From assembly GCA_963678705.1 (NCBI GenBank), contig OY783209.1, positions 16,492,001 to 16,556,000 of the forward strand: a DNA stretch of 64,000 bases, in the 5' to 3' direction. The notes under the pieces were generated by a model. The model was given only the letters and a program-made list of their open reading frames with translations, searched no databases and was not told where the DNA came from. A program made the position numbers and the translations under genes. This document shows, one piece after another, positions 55,847 through 64,000 of the stretch (positions are counted from its first letter, which is position 1; every line of letters starts with the position of its first letter). Source of the stretch: Panorpa germanica (taxonomy: Eukaryota > Arthropoda > Insecta > Mecoptera > Panorpidae).

Positions 55847-57595
55847 CTACCTCGGCATATTTTGTTTTCCTGGTTCTTCTTGTTTCATGTTTTGTTGTTT
55901 CTCTATTTCAATATCTTGTATAGTTTGCTTTTCTGTTACTTGCTTGATTCTTTGTTGATTTTTTACTTTGAAATCTTGAAAGTTTTGATTTTTTGTTTGT
56001 TGATTAACCTTTTGTTTATTTGGTATTTCAAAATGTTGTATTTCTTGATTCTTTGTTTCTTGTTTGACATTTTGCAGATTTTCTACTTTGAAATCTTGCA
56101 TGTTCTCATCTTCTGTGTCTTGTTTGACGTTTACTTCAACAATTGAATTTTCATCGGTTTTTATTTTAATAAATGTTTTAACATCTTTTTCGTTTACTTC
56201 TGTATTCCAAACTTCATCTGTAGTGTTTTCACTCTGTACTTTGATTTGAGTATTATATAGTTCCAATTTATTTGAATTCTGAAAGTATATCGGTATCACG
56301 GTATCATTAATGGTTAACATCTTTTTATTGAAGTTAATATTAGCTCCGAGTTTTGTCAATAAATCCATTCCTAGTAATCCATCAAATTTATCACTACATT
56401 TAAACAAAAAGACTTTACAAATGTCTTGACTCTTAAATATTGGAAATATGGGGATGTGAGCCACTTTATTATGGTATGTGGTACCATGGGCCGTCTGAAT
56501 ACAAAAAGCTTCTTCAGAAATACATTGGGGTAAATTTCTGTATATCAAATTGGGGTTAATTATGGTTTTGGATGATCCGGTGTCTATAAGTAATTTTATG
56601 TTGAGTTTGTTATTAATTATATAGGGTAGGAAATTACTTGATGTTATATTATTAATTGTTATATTTTCTCTGCTTCCAATCTGTGAGTTAATTACTGATG
56701 TAGTATCCATAGGTGTCCACTGCTTCTTAATAGGTTCATTAGGGTATCGGTTCCATAAGTTGCTTTCTTTGGAGACCTTTGTATTTGGTGCTCGCCAATT
56801 TTGTTGATAGGGTTGTTGAAAATTGCTCTGTCTCCGTGATTGATTATAATTAAAATCGGATGTGTGGGTATTGTTAAAGTTTTCCGATTGTTTAGGGTTG
56901 TTGAATGTTCTTTGTGTCATTCTGACTGGTTGTTGTGCCAGTTTATTATTCGTATTTTCTTGCCTTTGCCAATTCCTGTCGTTCTGTTCTTCTGTTACAA
57001 TAGAGATTGCTTGTTCCAGTGTAGTGGGTGCTCTGGTTCTCAAGAATGATCCAGAAGGTTCCCTTAAGCCTGCTTTAAAAGATTTTAGAGCCTCTTCGTC
57101 GTACATTTTTGTCTTCATATTTCTTTCTTCTATTGCTCCATTGCATTTTTGGTTAGCATATAATAATGCTCTCAATTTTCTACATTTTTCGTAGAATTCA
57201 AGGAATGTTTCATTCCTCTGCCTTATTTCCATCAGTTCTCGCAGTAATGACATCTCATCTCTAGGGTCGCAAAATGCTTGTGTCAATGTCATTTTAATTT
57301 CTGCCCAGCTCTGTATATCCCTTCCTTCTATTAGTGAGGCAGCTTTTCCAGTTAATTTTGCCCGAATCGCTTCTATTAAAGCGAGGTTGTCGAAGCAATC
57401 TAATTTATTTTCATTGAAAAATTGTCCTAGTAACAATTCGCTTGTTCTGATGTAGTCCGGTAAGCATTCGGATCTACCATCATACTCTTTTATCATTCCC
57501 AAATATTGTTGGAAATTATTATTAGTTGACGTTGTCATTTTTTCTTTTTTATTTATGTTCAATTGTGTAAAAAGGTAATTCAATTGATCTACCAT
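55847..57595 (-). CDS. Gag-protease of the errantivirus-like element
   Basis: 582 residues, open. Residues ~30-240 are errantivirus/Ty3-type capsid Gag (KEYDGRSECLPDYIRTSELLL, IEAIRAKLTGKAASLIEG, FLEFYEKCRKLRALL, SFKAGLREP). The basic, Asn/Gln-rich middle has no zinc knuckle. A retropepsin at about 330 has LLIDTGSSKTIINP, then FDGLLGMDLLTKLGANI. The tail is made of degenerate repeats (QDFKVENLQNVKQETKNQEIQ-like units of about 23 residues, Lys/Gln-rich) where RT would begin. A stop follows MPR at 55847. Packaging by a related autonomous element is inference. Confidence 0.75.
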   Translation of the reverse strand: MVDQLNYLFTQLNINKKEKMTTSTNNNFQQYLGMIKEYDGRSECLPDYIRTSELLLGQFFNENKLDCFDNLALIEAIRAKLTGKAASLIEGRDIQSWAEIKMTLTQAFCDPRDEMSLLRELMEIRQRNETFLEFYEKCRKLRALLYANQKCNGAIEERNMKTKMYDEEALKSFKAGLREPSGSFLRTRAPTTLEQAISIVTEEQNDRNWQRQENTNNKLAQQPVRMTQRTFNNPKQSENFNNTHTSDFNYNQSRRQSNFQQPYQQNWRAPNTKVSKESNLWNRYPNEPIKKQWTPMDTTSVINSQIGSRENITINNITSSNFLPYIINNKLNIKLLIDTGSSKTIINPNLIYRNLPQCISEEAFCIQTAHGTTYHNKVAHIPIFPIFKSQDICKVFLFKCSDKFDGLLGMDLLTKLGANINFNKKMLTINDTVIPIYFQNSNKLELYNTQIKVQSENTTDEVWNTEVNEKDVKTFIKIKTDENSIVEVNVKQDTEDENMQDFKVENLQNVKQETKNQEIQHFEIPNKQKVNQQTKNQNFQDFKVKNQQRIKQVTEKQTIQDIEIEKQQNMKQEEPGKQNMPR

Positions 57596-57792
57596 ATATT
57601 AATAGATGAACCTTTAATCTTCTTGTAGTCCTTTGTCCTTGGTCCTTAGTTATCAGTTCACTTCACTATATTTTACACAGCTTATTTTTAATTTTATTTA
57701 ATTTTCGAATCTTCTTCCCTGGGGTGAGTAGATTTGTTCTTTTCCGTCACGATGCTTTGGTTTTATTTCCGCCGCTAGACGACGACTGCGCC
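57596..57792 (-). other. Leader of the errantivirus-like element
   Basis: About 200 bp from the primer site to the Gag start. No other feature seen. Confidence 0.5.
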
Positions 57793-58057
57793 AGTTATGT
57801 TATTGCTAGTTAAATAACAATATTTAAATTATTATGTACTTTATTTATATTAATAAATGCACTTTCTATATAATTATATATTTATTCTACAAAAATTATC
57901 TCCTCGATGGAGAAATACTAATATACTTTAACAAATGAATTAATCAATTCATTGAAACAAAAATGATTTTAGTCAATTTGATTTAAATATTATTTGGTTA
58001 CTTAGATAATATATTTATTATCTTGTTTAAGCATGATATTAGGGTCACTTGATAACT
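57793..58057 (-). repeat. Errantivirus-like element 5' LTR
   Basis: 265 bp. Followed on the minus strand by the TGGCGCAG primer site, whose first T overlaps the LTR end. Confidence 0.88.
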
Positions 58058-58061
58058 CAAG

Positions 58062-59467
58062 TCATTGTAATAAATAAATCAGGAGAACCGAATTTTTGAA
58101 CTATAGACATTGAGTCTAAGTAATTTTGTGTTAATGAGCGAGGACTTCCAACGTAAGAAGATGGTAAAATAACTATACGACCTACAGTCATGCCCTCATT
58201 ACTTGCCCTATTTTGTACGTAATCCATTAAGCCACTGTATAGTTCTAAACGTAATTTTTTCTGACTATTACTATTTCTAATAAAATTTAACCGATTGCTT
58301 TCTACTTTTGAATAAGCATCAACGATATATTGCTGAGTTAATTTACCAGCACTTAAATATGGATTAAATAAATTTGTGCATCTTAGCCGAAAACTATAAA
58401 ATTGCCTATGTGTTACTCTTTTAAGTTTAGTAACATTTAAAAGGTTCTCCGAACAACCTTTTTCACCAGTTGGACACAGAAGAGGATAAATCATTGGATC
58501 GCAGTTTTCATTTAAAATATTGATTGTATACAGATTACTGCCTCTAGGATAGACACAGATATCTCTATTACATGGGGGTAATCCATCAAGACTGGTAGAA
58601 ATTAATGCCCCTTCATTTGTTGTAGGCAAGTTATAACGCCGTGGATCATTAGATAAGTTTTGCACAATTCTCATTTCGATATCTAATGTATTTCTATTCT
58701 CTAAAGTGGCCTTTTGTTGTTCTGCTTCTTCCACTTCCTTCATCATTTTATACGCATTAGCATAAAGATTAACATTTCTTAAAAGTGTATCTAAATCCTT
58801 AAATAATTGTTTATTGCATTCTTTATTTGCATCTACAGCCATTCTATTGATAAAAGCTTCTTCCGGATCTAATATATAAAGTTGTGAATTTTGCGGCCGT
58901 TTTCCATCTGCCGGTCTTGCTGCTGATGTTCGATGATAAATTTGCCCACATATCCTAAAACAATAAGGTCCGCGTCCTGGAGGATAATCAATATTGGCTT
59001 CTAGCAAAGCAAATGCAAATGCGCTATTGTAATTTCTAATGTTATTCATAAAATTTTTAGAGTGAGGGTGTACGCCAGACATTAATGTTTCCAGTAGCGT
59101 TGGAAAATCAGTAGAAGTAGTTAAAGATACCTTTCCTTTAGAGCAGCACATAGAAAATTTCTTATCTGATGGTCGTTCATCTTTAAAATTAAATGATTTG
59201 CAAAATTGGCATAACTGGTCCATTAATCCACATGTGTGTTGCGATATATCTGCAGCTTTGAAATTTTGATAAGCCACACCTAATACAGGTGCAGCTGTTG
59301 TATTGGTGTGACAATTATGTCTTTCTTCAGTATTGATTATAACATTTTCAGCATCTTTTATTTTTCTTCGTAATAACTTTATTTTAATTCTTCTGTCCTC
59401 TAGGCGTTTATTTTCTGTAGATAATTTCCTTTTGTCCTTTAAAATTTTTTCTTTTAACTGTTTTTGT
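58062..59467 (-). pseudogene. Helitron N-terminal domain
   Basis: Open frame 59277-58058, with coding extending upstream to about 59467 (a Lys/Glu-rich coiled-coil-like stretch, LKDKRKLSTENKRLEDRR). It shows the Helitron_like_N signatures QLCQFCKSFNFKDERP, FCFRICGQIYHR-like YCFRICGQIYHR, PRGSNLYTINILNENCDPMIYPLLCPTGEKG and RLRCTNLFNPYLSAGKLTQQYIVDAY. It stops in the LTR of the inserted element. The next Helitron codons are at 54994. Confidence 0.75.
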
Positions 59468-60470
59468 TTATCTAACTCGATCTCTAGATAGTTTTATATT
59501 ATTTTTTAAAATGTTCCACAAAAGTAAATTTTTTTGTTGCATACAGTTTCTATTTAAGCGTTTTTCTCTATGCCAAATTAATTTCTTCAATCTTTGTTGT
59601 CGCTCAACTTTATTTTCATTTTGTATTCTATTTCTTTGATTGACAATTATATTCGCCAACCTTCTTTGCTTGTCTATTTGATTTTCCGTTAACAATCTTT
59701 TTTTTTGATTATAGATAAGTTTTCGTAACCTTTCCTGTCTAGCGATTTGTTTTTCGTTCAGCAATCTTTTATTTCGACTAAATTTTAGTTTTTCTAACCT
59801 TTTCTGTCTGTCGATTAGTTTTTCGTTTAGCAATCTTTTATTTCGACTAAATTTTACTTTTTCTAACCTTTTCTGTCTGTCGATTTGTTTTTCGTTTAGC
59901 AATCTTTTATTTTGATTAAATTCAACTTTTTCTATCCTTTTCTGTTTGTCGATTTGTTTTTCGCATAGCAATCTTTTATTTTGATTAAATTTTACTTTTT
60001 CTATCCTTTTCTGTTTGTCGATTTGTTTTTCGCTTAGCAATCTTTTATTTTGACTAAATTTTACTTTTTCTATCCTTTTCTGTTTGTCGATTTGTTTTTC
60101 GCTTAGCAATCTTTTATTTTGACTAAATTTTACTTTTTCTATCCTATTCTGTTTGTCGATTTGTTTTTCGCTTAGCAATCTTTTATTTTGACTAAATTTT
60201 ACTTTTTCTATCCTTTTCTGCTTGTCGATTTGTTTTTCGCTTAGCAATCTTTTCTTTTGATTAAATTTTAGTTTTTCTAACCTTTTCTGTCTGTCGATTT
60301 GTTTTTCGTTTAGCAATCTTTTATTTTGATTAAATTTTAGTTTTTCTAACCTTTTCTGTCTATCGATTTGTTTTTCGCTAACCAATCTGTTTTTTTGATT
60401 ATATTTTAGTTTGTTCAATCTTCTTTGTTTTACGATCTTGTTTTGTTTTAAGAATGCATTTCTTTTTAAC
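59468..60470 (-). pseudogene. Helitron 23-residue basic repeat domain
   Basis: About 12 full and 2 partial copies of a 23-residue (69-bp) unit of the form LEKLKFNQNKRLLNEKQIDRQ plus KR. It is very Lys/Arg/Gln-rich and predicted to form a long charged helix. The same unit, degenerate, is recognisable at the end of the preceding ORF (LLKESKNEGQIRKKIE), so the repeat array was continuous with it before a frameshift near 60450-60475. It also frameshifts into the next domain near 59468. Function unknown; nucleic-acid binding is plausible from charge. Confidence 0.7.
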
Positions 60471-61498
60471 TAATATTCTATTTTCTTTCTTATTTGTCCT
60501 TCATTTTTAGATTCCTTAAGTAACCACTTCTTTTTACTTAATTTTACCTGTTGTAATCGACTCTGTTTCTTGCAACTTACATTCTTACTTTTTTGCCGTT
60601 CACTGCTTCTTCTATTAACTTTGCATAAATCGATTTCTTCCTTGTCTTCTGATATAACTAGTTCTTCTTCTTCTGTATTTATTACTTCAACAGTTGTAGA
60701 AGTAGTTGTAGCAATATTTTTATTAACAGAATTATTTAATGATTTACCTGTTATTTCAACAATACCTATATCACCTTCAGTTTTAGCTATAATTATTGAA
60801 ATAATAACACATAGATTTTCACCGTCATCACAAAAATTATAATAAATCAAATTAAATAAATCCTTCAAACATTCAAAGCATAACAATACGGCTCGTCCTG
60901 TTTGTGGAGTTACGGATTCTCCTTTTAAACCTGTGGCATGAAAATCAAAAAGCCAAAAGTAATTATTCTGCTTGAAAATTGCAAATGTCTGCTGACATGT
61001 TGTAATTAGGCCATTATCAAATTTGTTAAAATAGTTTTCTAATATATTGCAGGTAAATTTGTAACAATGTTCTTTACAATCGTTTTTGGTAATCATGGCA
61101 TTTATATTATCTAACAAGTTATGTCTAATGGAATATTTGACATTTCCAACGGATAATTCAACATTAATATCGTCAACCGTCAACAATCGATATTCAGCTT
61201 TTTGATAGTTAGCCAAATAGCAATTATCACCTGCATCTAAAATATAGTTTATAACAGGTGAAGTCCATTCATGTAGCGGAATGGAATTACTAATGCATAT
61301 ACTAACTAACGCATTTGGGGTACATTGAACACCCCTAGACACAGAAGAATATCTTTCGCTGAATTGATTAAAATCTCCACGAATAACAGATAGCGGTGTA
61401 CTTAAAACTATCTCAGATTTAGTTTTATGTAAATTTTTTAAACGATTTAAAGTTGTATTCTTCTTTCGCCCATATCCTAGAACTACTTGAAAAGACAT
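60470..61498 (-). CDS. Tegument-USP-like cysteine protease domain at the Helitron N-terminus
   Basis: 342 residues. Residues 38-70 read VIRGDFNQFSERYSSVSRGVQ then CTPNALVSIC, and residues 171-192 read TFAIFKQNNYFWLFDFHATG, followed by GRAVLLCF. This is the pattern I recall for herpesvirus large-tegument deubiquitinase-like (peptidase C76) and related eukaryotic-transposon proteases: GD-x-x-Q...QC-x-x-NAL with Cys 59 as nucleophile, and D-x-H (Asp 185, His 187) before a Gly and a GxAVLL strand. The C-terminal third is Thr/Val/Glu-rich and then basic, leading into the 23-residue repeats. It is intact over the whole domain. Protease activity on ubiquitin or a related modifier is inference. Confidence 0.6.
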   Translation of the reverse strand: MSFQVVLGYGRKKNTTLNRLKNLHKTKSEIVLSTPLSVIRGDFNQFSERYSSVSRGVQCTPNALVSICISNSIPLHEWTSPVINYILDAGDNCYLANYQKAEYRLLTVDDINVELSVGNVKYSIRHNLLDNINAMITKNDCKEHCYKFTCNILENYFNKFDNGLITTCQQTFAIFKQNNYFWLFDFHATGLKGESVTPQTGRAVLLCFECLKDLFNLIYYNFCDDGENLCVIISIIIAKTEGDIGIVEITGKSLNNSVNKNIATTTSTTVEVINTEEEELVISEDKEEIDLCKVNRRSSERQKSKNVSCKKQSRLQQVKLSKKKWLLKESKNEGQIRKKIEY

Positions 61499-64000
61499 TT
61501 TAAAATAATTATATATTTATATATATATAAACAAAGTAAATAAAAATTATTCTATATTACTAAATAATAATATATTACAATAAAAAAATTATTTAAAATA
61601 ACGAACCATACACCAACAGAATTAAAACTTAATTTTAATAAAATGAGATGATTCCTGAAACAACAACGTTCATTATTAGTTTTGCTGGTTCGTGTAAAAT
61701 TCGTAATCGTGTCAAAGCTAAGTCAGAGAATGTATATGGATTTGTTAAAGATACAGTAATTATGCCATAATAAGCAGTTCATTTATGAGAAGCATTTTCC
61801 ATGTAAGAATATATTTAGATGTATGCACCTAAAAAGTATTTTCAATGATAGTCACTAATCTTTTTAACAAAGTTAAGACATTGACAATATAAACGCGGAA
61901 TGGGCTTGTGTACTCACTTTTTAGTGGTCGATTTTTCAGTTGTTGATTGAAATTGATGTTAATAAATGTATATTGGTGTGTCTATTTTTTTAAATATCTG
62001 AATGTTGACGGAGATATAGCAATTAAAAATTTAAAAAATATAATAAATTCAATGTGAATCATTTTTAAACATACTCGTACATGTTTCTTTATTAATTATT
62101 TCACAATAGTTCTCATATGTAGATGAAGCTTTTATAAAATATATTTTGCTGTTTAATAAGTGAAATGACTTACATCAAATTTTAAAGCAGGGATTCCTTA
62201 GCCATACGTCACCGCTGAACTATCGTAATTTTGACTATATCTATTATATCTTGTGCTTTAATAAATAGCATCATAACATTAATAAGTTTAATTATGTACA
62301 GGTAATATCTGAATATACCTATAATCAAGTAGTGGGTTGCCATTATTAAAAGTGAGAAAAATGCAACCACAACAAAAGATCCAACCTCTTTACTGTGTAA
62401 TTGAATATGACCATGATATTTTGATAAATTAATTCAGTAATAGTGAGTCAAAAGGTTTAGAGAATCTGTCAAGGTATATCGCCTTCATGCTTAGAGAAAC
62501 GGAGAAACTAATATGCAGTTCTGATTATACTGATCCTCTAATTTGTGAGTAGTTCATGTATCCGAGGAAGGGTTAATGAAACCAACAAATTATTTTTTAA
62601 GTAAATGTAAAAGAAACCAAAATATACAAAAAATTTAATGGATTTCATCAGCTGAATGGTCACATCAGCAGTCATTGAGTATTTCAGGTTTACACACATA
62701 ATATACAATTTGGAAATTAATATTCATATTACAGTTTTTCACTTTTGCAACTGCATAACAATTCGCATGTTATACAGTTGTTATTAGTTTATTTTAACAT
62801 TCAACATAACATTAGCTTTTAGATTCAACATTCAAATTTCTGGAAAATGTCAAATTATATATTTCTTAAAACAGCTATTAAGTAATTTATTTACTCTTAC
62901 TTAATATTTTTATAGTTGATGCAAAACACATTATCGAGTTGAATAAACTGTATCAAATATCTTTCCAAAAATATTTAAATGTTACATGTAATTTGGGACA
63001 GATATTTTAACTATGAGATATATATATATTTAAATTATATTTACATAGCATTATATCTATATCCATATAATCAACAATATTTTATCAAAAAGAAATTCAA
63101 ATGTCGGTTAATATGTTATAAAATGAACAATATAATACATTTTCACATTAAATAATATATATTTAATTAAATAAAAGAAAATACCTCTTTTGAAATGTAT
63201 CATAAGCAAAGTAGCAGAAGTTTTCACTTAAATTATTATGTATATACTTTCAAATAAAATTATTAAAAGTATTTTTCATATAAGTAAATAAACAATTACA
63301 ATTCTATCAACGATAACTGTTTAACAAACTGTATAGTTTGAGTTCAATTCTCAGAAGTGAGCTCTTAATGCAAACTTGACAAAAGTATACTTTTGACATA
63401 TTAAAAATGCCGCGTATTTTTAAATAATTTTTAACGATAGTTTTATTTTAAAAACAAATGCAGTAAATCATTATATATATTTGGATAACATAAAATAACA
63501 CACTTGAAATAACTAAACATATATTACAAAATTCTAATATTCCATATAAATAATTAAAATGTTAGAAGGTTCCGTTAAATTATTAAAATCATCTAATACA
63601 TACATCTTCATTTACTAAATAAATAATATAAATTTCATTATTAAGTAACAATTCAAACAAAACATGTTGGAAAAATCTAATAAGAACTATATCTATAAAT
63701 TTTTTTGTGAAACTATAAGATGAATTAAATACAAGTATTCCTTATAAACTATTTAGTAACTTATTCTGAATCATTAATAATATTAATAAGTAATGTAACA
63801 ACATGAATTTATAAAATATGAGTTTGAATTTATTAAATATATACATCTGTATATCAATACATCAATATACATCTGTAAATTAGTAGCAGTAGTAATTTAA
63901 CAATTCAAACAAATTCATCTTCATTACAACAGATTTTAAATATAGTTTTTTTAATTTAATTTTGAAGATATTATTCTCTTTTCTAAAACTGAATATCGAT
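61499..64000. other. AT-rich region upstream of the Helitron gene
   Basis: No gene, tRNA or known repeat recognised on either strand. The first part presumably holds the 5' end of the Helitron. Poly-A/T runs and ATATAT tracts are common, and the longest frames are short and of low complexity. Confidence 0.45.

Larger units (their letters stand above)
54999..58057 (-). mobile_element. Errantivirus-like LTR element lacking RT and integrase core
   Basis: LTRs of 265 bp at 54999-55263 and 57793-58057 with ends AGTTAT...ATAACT, and a perfect 4-bp duplication CAAG (54995-54998, 58058-58061), as in the gypsy/17.6 group. The primer site at the 5' LTR on the minus strand reads TGGCGCAGTCGTC (tRNA-Ser type). 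The interior of 2.5 kb holds Gag-protease and a short tail only. LTRs differ by about two bases. It is non-autonomous and inserted in the Helitron. Confidence 0.82.
52079..61498 (-). mobile_element. Helitron with protease-like N-terminal domain, decayed
   Basis: Minus-strand Rep/Helicase element. Coding remnants from 61498 to 52079 read in one direction with only a few stops and frameshifts, plus one LTR-element insertion (54999-58057). Domain order is cysteine-protease-like, 23-residue repeats, Helitron N domain, HUH Rep, Pif1-type helicase. Exact 5' TC and 3' CTRR termini could not be placed. Confidence 0.75.

Noticed and set aside
61499..64000. tRNA or small-RNA genes in the right-hand AT-rich region
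   Set aside because: No A/B box pair or cloverleaf was recognised by eye. A covariance search would be needed to exclude them.

Overview
The window is AT-rich eukaryotic DNA, most likely from an arthropod and probably an insect. The signs are GT-AG introns, BEL/Pao, mag-type Ty3 and errantivirus-like LTR retrotransposons primed by animal-type tRNAs (Tyr, Ser), an I-clade LINE, a Helitron and a Polinton-like element. No species can be named from the sequence. Almost everything is transposon, nested up to three deep. The one apparent host gene is a small SGNH/GDSL-type hydrolase on the minus strand, spread from about 50.4 kb down to 4.56 kb.

Layout. 1-3.7 kb: a complex repeat block built from ~240-bp monomers, with two ~1.1-kb copies ending in the same hairpin. 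4.56-4.80 kb: the last two exons of the hydrolase. 4.87-32.4 kb: its 27.8-kb intron, filled by a tandem BEL/Pao array (LTR-body-LTR-body-LTR). The leader of the first BEL body carries a 17.1-kb insertion at 5528-22629. That insertion is a near-perfect giant inverted repeat, two ~8.5-kb arms around a ~24-nt spacer at 14144-14167. Each arm carries decayed genes of a Polinton/adintovirus-like DNA virus relic (protein-primed DNA polymerase B, FtsK/HerA-like packaging ATPase, capsid-like protein), an intact very acidic ORF with tandem SUMO-interacting-like motifs, and a 9-copy 150-bp minisatellite.

32.6-50.4 kb: hydrolase exons 3, 2 and 1. Exon 2 is split by a mag-lineage Ty3 element (33100-50178, 136-bp LTRs). 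The RNase H region of that element is split by an I-clade LINE (35834-48343, 12-bp target duplication). The ORF2 start of the LINE is split by a nearly intact BEL/Pao element (39734-46483, identical 330-bp LTRs, CCATT duplication). Reading outside-in gives the insertion order: gene, mag, LINE, BEL.

51-61.5 kb: a minus-strand Helitron. Its decayed product reads, N to C: a herpesvirus-tegument-USP-like cysteine protease domain, a run of 23-residue basic repeats, Helitron N domain, HUH Rep, Pif1-type helicase. It is interrupted by a small errantivirus-like element (54999-58057, CAAG duplication) that has lost RT and integrase. Four copies of a 228-bp repeat lie past its 3' end. 61.5-64 kb is AT-rich with no gene recognised.

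All family names come from motif recognition and remembered family features; no search was run. The most unusual items are the giant palindrome and its hairpin-like centre, the SIM-array protein kept open while its neighbours decayed, the protease-Helitron fusion, and the hydrolase gene disrupted by stacked insertions.
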